Origin: GCA-2699365 sp036160955
GTDB taxonomy: Bacteria; Verrucomicrobiota; Verrucomicrobiia; Opitutales; Coraliomargaritaceae
Reading direction: 5' to 3'
Assembly: GCA_036160955.1 (NCBI GenBank)
Contig: JAYYDJ010000089.1
Location: forward strand, 1-11,076
DNA: 11,076 bases
Shown here: positions 1 to 7,302 of the stretch, one piece after another
Layout: every line of letters starts with the position of its first letter
Numbering within the stretch: the first letter of the stretch is position 1
Made by a program: the position numbers and the translations under genes
Notes under the pieces: model-generated
What the model was told of the DNA's origin: nothing
What the model saw: the letters and a program-made list of their open reading frames with translations, nothing else
The model's database searches: none

Positions 1-720
1 CTGCACAAACAGGGCATACCCCCCTGTCTCCATTCCGAGCGAATGGGCAGTTGATCCGAGCAGCCAGACTTCATAAGCAATCCAGCTTGAGATTACTGCA
101 AGTCCTGCAATTGGGGCAGTTGTTGAGTCTACCATATATGCTAACTTTTCGCGAGAAATGCGAAAGCGATCGGTTAGACTTCGCATCGTCTGACCAACTA
201 CAATTGTGTTCGAATAATCATCAAAAAAGATCATTAAACCAGAAGCCATGGTAGCAACTTGAGCGGACCTAGTCGTCTTCGCTATCTTCGAGAAAACGGC
301 GACTAATCCTTGAATGCCGCCACTCTTATAAAGAACGTGCACCATCCCAACCAAAGCGAAGAGAAAGCCAAAGATATACAGCGAAAACTGACCTAAAACA
401 TTGGCTAATAGAAAGTTTTGTAAAGACTGAGGAATGAAGACTATGGGATTGCAGCCGTAATAAAGAATCGCCCCAGATAAGAATGCAGTGCTCAGAGCAG
501 CCACCAGCGATCTAAAGCTAATAGCGACAATTACTGCTATCAAAGGAGGAAGCATCGAATTCCAATGCCCCTGGTTAGGAGCCGCTGCCTCTGCAAGCTC
601 TCCTGTGGGTAACAAAGCAAGTGCTAAACAAATGCCCATTAAGCTCAATATGCAAAACAGCCAGCGAACCTTAGAAGCCCAAAGCTTACTATTTTCCCCG
701 TCACTGTATTCGGCATTCAT
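1..720 (-). CDS. NhaC-family Na+/H+ antiporter (C-terminus beyond window)
   Basis: Inner-membrane ion/organic-ion antiporter of the NhaC superfamily (COG1757). Reading the minus strand from the ATG at 720 gives 240 open codons running off the left edge, so the C-terminal part is missing. Strong family signatures are visible: FFDDYSNTIVVG at about residues 165-176, TMRSLTDRFRISREKLAYM at 178-196, and DSTTAPIAGLAVISSWIAYE at 198-217. Hydrophobic segments lie at about 20-38, 57-88 and 105-130. The start is supported by GGAGGG at 737-732, 11 bases upstream, one of the few good ribosome sites in the window. The ATG follows the cupin stop after a single base (TAAAATG), so the two are translationally coupled in one operon. 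NhaC relatives exchange Na+ for H+, lactate/malate or amino acids; the substrate cannot be read from this fragment. Family assignment is firm, substrate is not. Confidence 0.9.
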   Translation of the reverse strand, partial: MNAEYSDGENSKLWASKVRWLFCILSLMGICLALALLPTGELAEAAAPNQGHWNSMLPPLIAVIVAISFRSLVAALSTAFLSGAILYYGCNPIVFIPQSLQNFLLANVLGQFSLYIFGFLFALVGMVHVLYKSGGIQGLVAVFSKIAKTTRSAQVATMASGLMIFFDDYSNTIVVGQTMRSLTDRFRISREKLAYMVDSTTAPIAGLAVISSWIAYEVWLLGSTAHSLGMETGGYALFVQ

Positions 721-721
721 T

Positions 722-1261
722 TTAAAGAGTGCCCTCCACTGGCTCCGCACGTGTTAGCATTTGAATCTCTTTTTTTCGGCTAGGATAGAGCTGCTCGAGA
801 TCTACTCGATTACCAAGCTCAAAATCGGCCCATTCAAAGCCTGGAACCATTATGCAGCTTCCAAACATATAACCATAACTCCCACCAGCAATTAAGCGTG
901 TGCCTTGCCAAGAGTTCTTAGGTGTCGTCACATGGACACTCTCTCCGGCTAAAAGGTCAGCTCCAATACGTCTACATTCAGAAGTACCATCCTCATTTAA
1001 AAGCAACTGCTCGCAAGAGTCACCAAGGTGATACATCCAGTGTTCTTCGGTTGGCAAACGGTGGAGCGCCGAAAAAGTATCTGCCGTTATCAAAAAGTAA
1101 ATCAGTGTCCCGATTGGATGGTCACCATGTTCTAAGTAATTGCCATGTAATCGAGTATTTTCGACGCGAACTGGGCTGCGCCATACTTGACGAAAATATC
1201 CTCCCTCTTGATCCAGTGGTGTGAGCATGTAGCGCGCAATTATCTCCTTTGCAGACAACAT
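722..1261 (-). CDS. DUF985-type cupin domain protein (YML079-like)
   Basis: Small single-domain cupin, 179 residues from the ATG at 1261. The DUF985 pattern is clear: EGGYFRQVWRS near residues 19-28, SALHRLPTEEHWMYHLGD at about 64-81 with putative ligand-type residues H67, E73 and H78, and the second cupin strand with VPGFEWADFEL at about 139-149. No signal peptide, so cytosolic. Structures of this family show a beta-barrel with a small-molecule pocket, but no reaction is established, so I give no function. An ATG at 1300 adds 13 residues that overlap the upstream nucleosidase gene; I prefer 1261 because family members start a few residues before the A-K/E-E-I-I segment. Neither start has a clear Shine-Dalgarno. 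It sits between the nucleosidase-like gene (16-base gap) and the antiporter (1-base gap), so a role on a purine- or sugar-derived product is conceivable but unproven. Confidence 0.87.
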   Translation of the reverse strand: MLSAKEIIARYMLTPLDQEGGYFRQVWRSPVRVENTRLHGNYLEHGDHPIGTLIYFLITADTFSALHRLPTEEHWMYHLGDSCEQLLLNEDGTSECRRIGADLLAGESVHVTTPKNSWQGTRLIAGGSYGYMFGSCIMVPGFEWADFELGNRVDLEQLYPSRKKEIQMLTRAEPVEGTL

Positions 1262-1277
1262 AGATAAGATATAGCGC

Positions 1278-2267
1278 TTACAATTGATCGAGTAAAGCAA
1301 ACAGAAGCGCTGCCCCAGAGCGTGAGGCCTCTAGATCGTATATATGCTCGACATTGATGCCCTCCTGCCCCCCTGCTAGATCACTAATGGATCGAATAAT
1401 GATCCAGTCTACCGCATTTATTGTGCATACTTGACCCACCGCTGCCGACTCCATCTCGGTTACCTCGGCATCAAAGACCTCACGAGTCCACTTGCGGTAC
1501 TCGCGATTATCCACAAATACCGAACCGGTGACTCCGTTACCACCCACTGAAAGCTGCGCCTTCCTTTTTCCGAAGATCATTTGCGCCGGCATCGTCTTAA
1601 TTGCAGCTCTTGCAGCGTCTAAAAGACTAGGCGTCACAGAGAAGTAAGCTTGGTCTTCGGGCCTATTCATGCCCTCTTTGATAATCAGAACCTCGTCCGG
1701 GTGAATAAACTGGAACGGACTATACTTTGGGGTATGAGGGTCATTGGCACGTCGCCTCGCTTGTTCCTCTAAAAATTTGGAATAGTAGTCCGGTAAAACA
1801 TACTCATTTGGCTGACCTTGTTTTGGGTTAGAGTAGACGCTTTCATCGTGATAATACCACCGCTCTGGAACGATAACATCTCCAGGTTGCCACTTGGGAT
1901 TAACCGCACCTGCAATTCCCATGTATATGAGTTGATAGACTGGAAAATAATCCAATGCCATCTGAGTCGATAGTGCCGCATTGGCAATACTCATTCCAGT
2001 AGCAAAAATAAGGATAGGCATCTTACGGTAGACACCCGTTTTAAATTTAATACCCTTGAAGTTGTACTCATTAAAGATTTGAGCCTGAGGATCCGCCTCA
2101 ATCGCCTCTAATAGACCTCGCATTTCTGGTTCATAGGCGACCACGATTGCGGTGTATGGCTTCTGAGAAAAACTCTTTGGTCCATACTCCTCTGTCGAAC
2201 TTGCACAGCTGATTGTAAGCACAAAAAGCTGCAGCACTAAAAAAAGAATTTGGCAGAGTCTATACAT
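1278..2267 (-). CDS. Exported MTAN/PNP-fold purine nucleosidase-like protein
   Basis: Member of the PNP_UDP_1 superfamily, closest in pattern to 5'-methylthioadenosine/S-adenosylhomocysteine nucleosidase (MTAN), which cleaves the N-glycosidic bond of purine nucleosides. All three residues that correspond to the E. coli MTAN catalytic set appear present: E48 (AYEPEM), E273 (EMESAAVGQVC) and D296 (RSISDLAGG). The phosphorylase-fold loop YMGIAGAVNP (116-124) and GDVIVPE (129-135) are also visible. Unlike cytosolic MTAN (about 230 residues) it has 329, with an N-terminal hydrophobic segment (residues 3-20) followed by SCASS. This looks like a signal peptide, possibly an imperfect lipobox with Cys21, so the protein probably acts in the periplasm. 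There is also an insertion at about 140-205. It lies 20 bases after the P450 and 16 before the cupin. Whether it is hydrolytic or phosphorolytic, and its substrate, are not determined; periplasmic location favours hydrolysis (inference). Confidence 0.88.
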   Translation of the reverse strand: MYRLCQILFLVLQLFVLTISCASSTEEYGPKSFSQKPYTAIVVAYEPEMRGLLEAIEADPQAQIFNEYNFKGIKFKTGVYRKMPILIFATGMSIANAALSTQMALDYFPVYQLIYMGIAGAVNPKWQPGDVIVPERWYYHDESVYSNPKQGQPNEYVLPDYYSKFLEEQARRRANDPHTPKYSPFQFIHPDEVLIIKEGMNRPEDQAYFSVTPSLLDAARAAIKTMPAQMIFGKRKAQLSVGGNGVTGSVFVDNREYRKWTREVFDAEVTEMESAAVGQVCTINAVDWIIIRSISDLAGGQEGINVEHIYDLEASRSGAALLFALLDQL

Positions 2268-2287
2268 GATTATAATTATAAGGAGTA
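2268..2287 (-). promoter_or_regulatory. Possible leaderless promoter: tandem TATAAT abutting the nucleosidase ATG
   Basis: In the 20-base gap between P450 and nucleosidase genes the minus strand reads two consecutive TATAAT hexamers (2280-2275 and 2274-2269) directly before the ATG at 2267, and no Shine-Dalgarno. A start site about 7 bases after the first hexamer would fall next to the ATG, giving a leaderless transcript. I see no convincing -35 element, so this could simply be an AT-rich leader. Confidence 0.3.
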
Positions 2288-3610
2288 TTATTTTCTGCTT
2301 AACCGTAGATTCATTCGCACCGTTGAAGAATCTACCTCATTGGGAAACTTATAATTCTCTTTCTTGGGACTCTTTGTCACAGTAAAGTTATAATTAGAGA
2401 GTAAGAAGCCTATTGTAATCGGCATTTGAATACGAGCTACGTTCATCCCTAAGCAGATGTGGGATCCCCCGCCAAAAGTTCCATGCGCTTGTTTCGGATA
2501 GGTGTGGTCAAGCCAGCGCTGCGGTTTAAATTGAAAAGGGTCCTCATAGATCGACTCATCGAAATGCATCAAGGTAAGCATATGCAAACAATGGGTGCCT
2601 TTGTTTAAATGGTGCCCTATAAAATCCATATCCTCTGCAGGTACTCGCGGTAAAACAGGAGCTGCCGGAAAAAGACGTTCTGCTTCCATTATGGTCGCTT
2701 TTAAAAGCGGGAAATCCGCCATACCACGAGCCATCGAATCGACTTTAAAATCTCCTATTTCTTCAACTAACTGGGTCGTCCATTCCGGATTACTAGCTAA
2801 TTCATTTAGGCAATAACAAAGTGTCTTCGAAGTATTGCCAGTTCCTGCTATTAGAAGCAAATATGCATCGTAGATCAGCTCTTTTTCGCTTAGCGGCTCA
2901 ATCGTATTTGACGTTCTCTGGTGCAAAATTGTATCGAGTAAGTCCTCTGCTCTATTGCCCTCTAAGCGTTTAAGAATAATCTCATGTAAGTAGGTCAACA
3001 CCTCCTTTTTTATTTCTTTATATCCCGCACGACTGTAAATTCTGGTGCGCTCAGTATCCTTCAAGAAAAGCGCTCCTAAAAATCCTTCTTCGAAAGCAAC
3101 CATCTTTTTAACCATTTCGTCAGGTATCTTTTCTTTTATAGAACTCACTGACTGCGAACGCGTGAAAATTTCCATCAGTGCCTCGTGTAGCTCGACCTCC
3201 TCTCCTGCTAAAGCTTCGAGTCCACGCTGAATTTCCTCGGCGATCTGAGGCAAGTTATCCATGATGGAACTGGTCTTAAAAGCTTTATTAAGTAAGCGCC
3301 TCTTCCTGCGATGCGGCTCTCTGTCGAGCTGCGTCAAATGCAGATCGCTAAGTTCCTCACGAAAAACTTTTACCGCTTCGCTATAGCTCCACTGGTCAGG
3401 ACGACGCCAAGCCTCATCGTTCGCTTCTAGCCCTCCAATAATGATTTCTTCCAATCCATTGATATGTGTGCGGTAGACAGGACCACACTCTCGATAAGCA
3501 TTTAGAAAAGACTCAATTGTATAGCCACGAAAATCAATAGCTACTTGAGAATTCGACTCCGTCCTTTTTTCAAGGAGATTGGGCGCATAATATGGGATGT
3601 TTACACTCAT
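2288..3610 (-). CDS. Cytochrome P450 (soluble bacterial type)
   Basis: Haem-thiolate monooxygenase, 440 residues, normal length for the family. No N-terminal membrane anchor or signal, so cytosolic; it would need separate redox partners, and none is encoded here. The haem loop is FGGGSHICLG at 379-388 with Cys386 as proximal ligand; the K-helix ExxR is E309-A-E-R312; the meander contains FKPQRW (361-366); the C-helix region REPHRRKRRLLNKAF is at 97-111. The I-helix reads IAGTGNTSKTL (254-264). Aligned with the usual AGxET(T), the acid position is Gly258 and the catalytic Thr position is Asn259, which is atypical. It lies inside the purine-transport run, 45 bases after the permease and 20 before the nucleosidase, so its substrate may be a purine-derived or co-imported compound (inference). 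The ATG has no Shine-Dalgarno but an AT-rich TATAAT-containing leader. Confidence 0.96.
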   Translation of the reverse strand: MSVNIPYYAPNLLEKRTESNSQVAIDFRGYTIESFLNAYRECGPVYRTHINGLEEIIIGGLEANDEAWRRPDQWSYSEAVKVFREELSDLHLTQLDREPHRRKRRLLNKAFKTSSIMDNLPQIAEEIQRGLEALAGEEVELHEALMEIFTRSQSVSSIKEKIPDEMVKKMVAFEEGFLGALFLKDTERTRIYSRAGYKEIKKEVLTYLHEIILKRLEGNRAEDLLDTILHQRTSNTIEPLSEKELIYDAYLLLIAGTGNTSKTLCYCLNELASNPEWTTQLVEEIGDFKVDSMARGMADFPLLKATIMEAERLFPAAPVLPRVPAEDMDFIGHHLNKGTHCLHMLTLMHFDESIYEDPFQFKPQRWLDHTYPKQAHGTFGGGSHICLGMNVARIQMPITIGFLLSNYNFTVTKSPKKENYKFPNEVDSSTVRMNLRLSRK

Positions 3611-3655
3611 AGTTTTAAAATTATAATAATTAGGCTAAAATCGCAGACAAACCCT
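3611..3655 (-). promoter_or_regulatory. Possible internal promoter upstream of the P450
   Basis: The 45-base gap before the P450 holds a perfect TATAAT at 3625-3620 (minus strand) and a TTGTCT at 3650-3645, 19 bases further upstream. Transcription would begin only a few bases before the ATG at 3610, which also lacks a Shine-Dalgarno. The spacing is longer than ideal, so this is suggestive only. Confidence 0.3.
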
Positions 3656-4978
3656 CTATTGTTTCTCTGATTGAGTTACTGAGCAGATAAGGCATAGTAA
3701 CACTGCAGTGAGCCCTCCGGTAGCCACCGATGAGCCCAGTATACCCGCAAGCGCACTAGGCAAAGAATCCACAAAAGCGTCTTGAGTAGGAACCCCAAAA
3801 GCCATGCCCAAACTGATGGCAAGAATAAGAACTTCTCGATTGCCAAGTTTCTGCTGATTAATCATACGTATGCCAGCTCCAGCGATAAGGCCAAATAAAA
3901 CTAGAGTAGCGCCGCCCAAGACAGGCTTCGGCATCATGCTAAACAATAGGCCGGTCTGCGGCAGTAATCCTGTAATAATGAGAATCGCAGCAATGTAATA
4001 GCCAACTTGCCGCGCTCCTATTCCTGTCAGCTGTATCACACCATTATTCTGTGAGAATGTCGCCGTTGGGAAGGCGGAAATCACACAGGCAAATGTGGTC
4101 GTAATCGCATCTGAAAAAATACCTCCTCGTAAACGCTTCCAGAAATCATCGCCAGTTGTTTTCATACCAGACAGGCTTGCAGTAGCTGTTAAGTCGCCAA
4201 TTGCCTCAATCGAAGAAACCAAATAAATAATCCCAAACGGCAGAAGCAGCTCCCATTTAAATGCAAGTCCGGCATACAGCGGCTGTGGCACAATTAGAAA
4301 TGCTGTGCTTGTGCTTTGAGGCCAAGAAAGTAATCCCATAGGAGCCGCTAATAAATACCCAATACCAATGGCTAGAAGTGGTCCTGCAACCCTCAGTAAA
4401 GGCTTACCTATGGCTTGGGTAAGTATTAAGATCGATGCAACCGCACCAGCTAGGAATAAGTTTTGTGACCATGTCTGTCCGCTATCAGCCCCAGAGGTGA
4501 TATAATAACCGGCCACCGGAATAAGTGTTAGACCAATCAGCAGAACGACAATACCAGCAACTAAAGGCGGGAAGATACGGCGCAAAGAAGGCAGGAAAAA
4601 TGCCAGAACAAACTGCAGTGGAACCGCGGCTAAAGCCATTCCACAAGCAAGCGCAAGCCCACCTTCGGAGCCAGCACGTAGCAACAAATCTAAATACGCG
4701 AAGCTTGTACCATTAACCGATAAAAGGCCTGAACCAATCCACCCGAATCGGCGTGCTTGCAAAAAAGTACCTAATCCAGCTGATAGTAAGGACATGCTAA
4801 TTAAGTAATTCTGTGTTGCTGGATCCAGCTGCACTGCAGAGATAAAAATTAATGCTGGAGTCATGCATCCAATAAACATAGCAATCACCTGCTGTAATGC
4901 TGCTAATAATGCCGGACCAGGTGACATCAGCGCATCATGCGGATACAGTATTTCTGATTGGGGTGCTTTATCTATCAC
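3656..4978 (-). CDS. NCS2/NAT-family xanthine or urate permease
   Basis: Inner-membrane nucleobase:cation symporter of the NCS2 (NAT) family, 440 residues, family-typical length, with about 14 hydrophobic segments. The NAT signature QNNGVIQLTG is intact at 310-319 and continues GIGARQVG. Two further essential acidic positions known from E. coli XanQ are present with identical spacing: E258 in SSIEAIGD (XanQ Glu272) and D290 in GGIFSDA (XanQ Asp304), 32 and 20 residues before the signature. The QNNGVIQLTG form is that of purine-oxide transporters such as XanQ/UacT/UapA rather than of uracil permeases, so xanthine or urate is the likeliest substrate. The start is GTG at 4978 with a weak AGG about 8 bases upstream. 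It is the first gene of the five-gene minus-strand run and diverges from the MATE gene. Confidence 0.93.
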   Translation of the reverse strand: MIDKAPQSEILYPHDALMSPGPALLAALQQVIAMFIGCMTPALIFISAVQLDPATQNYLISMSLLSAGLGTFLQARRFGWIGSGLLSVNGTSFAYLDLLLRAGSEGGLALACGMALAAVPLQFVLAFFLPSLRRIFPPLVAGIVVLLIGLTLIPVAGYYITSGADSGQTWSQNLFLAGAVASILILTQAIGKPLLRVAGPLLAIGIGYLLAAPMGLLSWPQSTSTAFLIVPQPLYAGLAFKWELLLPFGIIYLVSSIEAIGDLTATASLSGMKTTGDDFWKRLRGGIFSDAITTTFACVISAFPTATFSQNNGVIQLTGIGARQVGYYIAAILIITGLLPQTGLLFSMMPKPVLGGATLVLFGLIAGAGIRMINQQKLGNREVLILAISLGMAFGVPTQDAFVDSLPSALAGILGSSVATGGLTAVLLCLICSVTQSEKQ

Positions 4979-5112
4979 GCGAACCTATTAGCAATTTCTT
5001 TACCAGAGCACACTATTTACAAAGAAAACAAGCAATCGATAAGAAAATAATAATTACAGTGAAAAGAGAACATAAGGCTTCCCTTTTAATCAAACATGCG
5101 AGGCAATGGGTC
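4979..5112. promoter_or_regulatory. Divergent intergenic region (purine operon / MATE)
   Basis: This 134-base AT-rich region separates the divergent NCS2 permease and MATE genes and should carry promoters for both. For MATE, a possible plus-strand pair is TTTACA at 5016-5021 and TAAGAA at 5040-5045, 18 bases apart, a mediocre match. GAGG at 5100-5103 is the ribosome site that decides the MATE start at 5113. I see no clear operator palindrome or riboswitch-like structure. Confidence 0.4.
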
Positions 5113-6471
5113 ATGCATTCTTTGCTAAGACAAAATAAGAAAACGCTAGCATTGGCTCTGCCCATCATGGTTGGACATGTGAGCCAAATGCTCCTTGGTC
5201 TAGCGGATACAGTCATGATTGGTAGAATAGGCACCACGGAGCTTGCAGCAGCAGCATTTGCTAATGTAATTTTCAACACTTTCTTTGTTGTAGCTATCGG
5301 ACTATTCATCGCGGTCTCTGTGAATACAGCACATGAACATGGTGCAAAACGAGATCAAGAAGCGGCTGAAATTTTGCGAAATAGCCTTTCTATAGCACTA
5401 TTTATAGGCATCTTGCTTGCGCTTGTTCTATGCGCACTCAATCCGTTACTATATATTTTTAAACAACCTCAATCTGTCACTATTCTAGCCCCTAAATATC
5501 TATTTTGGCTAGCGATTTCCCTAATACCTGCAGTGCCTGCTTTGACTATCAAAAGCTTCTGTGAGGCAAAAAATCAGCCGTGGGCCGTTTTTTTGGTTAT
5601 GCTAGGCGGCGTCGCTCTAAATGTTGCTTTAAACTATGTACTTATTTTTGGGAATTTAGGCTTTCCTCGCTTAGAGTTAGTTGGTGCTGGGGTAGCGACA
5701 TTCATATCGCGTATGACTGTTCTGTTTGTCATTTTATATTATCTTACAAAGTCAAAAAGACTAGCCTCTAGCCTTCCAAAAAAATGGATCCGCCGGCTTA
5801 ATAATGAAAAAATTGCATCCCTTTTTAAAGTCGGATCGCCAACAGCAGGTCAATTAACCATTGCATTTGGATCTTTTTCAATCACCGCACTTCTTATGGG
5901 TCAGTTTGGCAATACAGCTCTTGCCGCTCACCAAATAGCAATAACTTGTACAGCACTTATCTTTATGTTTCCTCTTGGTATTGGGATGGCTGTATCGATA
6001 CGAGTCGGACATAGCATTGGTGGCAAAGAGGCAAAAATTTGTCACCCAATCATATGGGGAGCGCAAATTATCTCATTTTTAATAACAGGTTTTTTTGCAA
6101 TATCTCTCATCGCAATTAGTCCTACTTTTGCTGGAGTATTCAGCACAGATCCAAATTTAGTTGAGCTATCCGCATCACTGCTAAAAATTGTAGCGCTATT
6201 TTTAATATTTGACGGCGCACAGGCAATTAGCATGTCCGCATTAAGAGGACTGCGGGATGTCATCGTACCTACCGTATTGATCTTCTTTAGCTATTGGGTA
6301 TTTGCCATTCCTTTCGCCGCAATTATTGCATTCAAACTTGACTTTGGGTCTCGTGGCTTATGGGTCGGGCTGGCGGTTGGACTGGCACTCGGTGCACTGT
6401 TACTAACAACACGCCTCATTCAACAATTGCGTAAGCTGGTTGGACTAGTGAGCGAATCAACCCAAAAATAG
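5113..6471 (+). CDS. MATE-family multidrug/metabolite efflux protein (NorM-like)
   Basis: Inner-membrane cation-coupled exporter of the MATE family. From the ATG at 5113 it has 452 residues, the usual length, with about 12 hydrophobic segments in two similar halves. The N-terminal signature is plain: ALPIMVGHVSQMLLGLADTV at 15-34, then MIGRIGTTELAAAAFAN, and GLFIAVSVNTAHEHGAKRD around 63-81. The second half repeats the pattern (VGSPTAGQLTIAFG, then TALAAHQIAIT and GIGMAVSIRVGHSIGG). The frame is open back to 4897, but that extension overlaps the divergent permease gene and is non-membrane-like; GAGG at 5100-5103 with 9-base spacing supports 5113. Substrate unknown. Its position next to a purine-uptake operon with a P450 could mean export of a purine or of a P450 product (inference). 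It converges with the FAH-family gene, 6 bases apart, with no visible terminator hairpin. Confidence 0.93.
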   Translation: MHSLLRQNKKTLALALPIMVGHVSQMLLGLADTVMIGRIGTTELAAAAFANVIFNTFFVVAIGLFIAVSVNTAHEHGAKRDQEAAEILRNSLSIALFIGILLALVLCALNPLLYIFKQPQSVTILAPKYLFWLAISLIPAVPALTIKSFCEAKNQPWAVFLVMLGGVALNVALNYVLIFGNLGFPRLELVGAGVATFISRMTVLFVILYYLTKSKRLASSLPKKWIRRLNNEKIASLFKVGSPTAGQLTIAFGSFSITALLMGQFGNTALAAHQIAITCTALIFMFPLGIGMAVSIRVGHSIGGKEAKICHPIIWGAQIISFLITGFFAISLIAISPTFAGVFSTDPNLVELSASLLKIVALFLIFDGAQAISMSALRGLRDVIVPTVLIFFSYWVFAIPFAAIIAFKLDFGSRGLWVGLAVGLALGALLLTTRLIQQLRKLVGLVSESTQK

Positions 6472-6477
6472 GCGCCC

Positions 6478-7269
6478 TCAACAGACTGTATTCTTCAGCA
6501 CTCCAATACCGTCTATCTCTATAGTTATACTGTCACCAGATTTCAAATAAGTGGGCGGGTCCTGCTGTTTGCCTGTGCCTGCAGGAGTACCAGTAAGTAT
6601 TACTGTGCCTGGCAAAAGAGTATTACTCTTAGATAAGTGGGCGACTAACTCTTCAATGGTAAATAGCATCGATGCGGTCGTATCCTCTTGCCGGAGCTCC
6701 TTATTTAGCCAAGTTCGTATTCGTAAGCCATTAGCTAAATCCAGCGAGTCTGCTGTTACTATTGCGGGCCCTAAGGGACAGAAAGTATCAAAGTTCTTAG
6801 CGCGTACCCACTGACCACCTGCTCCGCTGTGTTGCCAATCGCGAGCAGTCAGATCATTTGCTATGGTATAGCCTAAAATGTATTCTGACGCGGAATCTGC
6901 AGGCACGTCCTTCGCCCGCTTTCCAATAACTATTGCCAGTTCACCCTCGTAATCAATTTGCTCAGAAATTGCTGAGTCAGGCAGGTGAATCGATTTACCA
7001 TTCGCAATAACCGTGCTAGCAGCCTTCATCACTACTACAGGGTGTGGGCCTGCCTCTGCTCGAGCTCGCTCCACATCCTTTGCATAATTATATCCAATAA
7101 TATAAATTGCTGGAGGCACTACTGGTGAGAGGATTTCTTTTGGAATAACCACTTCTTCAGTTTCAGTAAAACACTCCATTGATCCATTTAGCAGGTAGAA
7201 GTCTTTATTATTATCAGAACACGCCCATCTGACATCACCACTGCTCATCTGTATACGATGAATTTTCAC
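6478..7269 (-). CDS. Fumarylacetoacetate hydrolase (FAH) family enzyme
   Basis: Cytosolic metal-dependent enzyme of the FAH superfamily, 263 residues, which hydrolyses or decarboxylates beta-diketo/acylpyruvate-type acids or isomerises/hydrates their relatives. The fold signatures are clear: GYNYAKDVERARAE (59-72), the metal-ligand motif DYEGELAIVIG with E108 and E110, the third ligand D139 in ANDLTARDWQ, WVRAKNFDTFCPLGP (154-168) and LTGTPAGTG (225-233). The start is GTG at 7269 (residues MKIHRIQ match the family N-terminus); an ATG at 7248 is possible but would clip the first strand. No Shine-Dalgarno is seen. It follows the second permease by 33 bases, presumably co-transcribed. Relatives are often labelled ureidoglycolate lyase, which would fit purine catabolism, but sequence alone cannot separate that from acylpyruvase or 2-hydroxyhepta-2,4-diene-1,7-dioate isomerase activities. 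Confidence 0.93.
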   Translation of the reverse strand: MKIHRIQMSSGDVRWACSDNNKDFYLLNGSMECFTETEEVVIPKEILSPVVPPAIYIIGYNYAKDVERARAEAGPHPVVVMKAASTVIANGKSIHLPDSAISEQIDYEGELAIVIGKRAKDVPADSASEYILGYTIANDLTARDWQHSGAGGQWVRAKNFDTFCPLGPAIVTADSLDLANGLRIRTWLNKELRQEDTTASMLFTIEELVAHLSKSNTLLPGTVILTGTPAGTGKQQDPPTYLKSGDSITIEIDGIGVLKNTVC

Positions 7270-7302
7270 GAATTTAATGGGGGTAATTTTGTATTATGAA
7301 AC

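Noticed and set aside
488..757. Plus-strand open frame opposite the antiporter gene
   Set aside because: It is antisense to strongly conserved NhaC coding sequence and has no recognisable domain or ribosome site.
1262..1300. Longer start for the cupin gene at 1300
   Set aside because: It adds 13 residues not expected in the family and overlaps the nucleosidase gene; no ribosome site favours it.
4897..5112. N-terminal extension of the MATE reading frame by 72 codons
   Set aside because: It overlaps the divergent permease gene, is not membrane-like, and lacks a ribosome site; GAGG at 5100-5103 and the family length support 5113.
6472..6477. Possible bidirectional terminator between the convergent MATE and FAH genes
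   Set aside because: Only 6 bases separate the stops and no GC-rich hairpin with a T-run is visible on either strand nearby.
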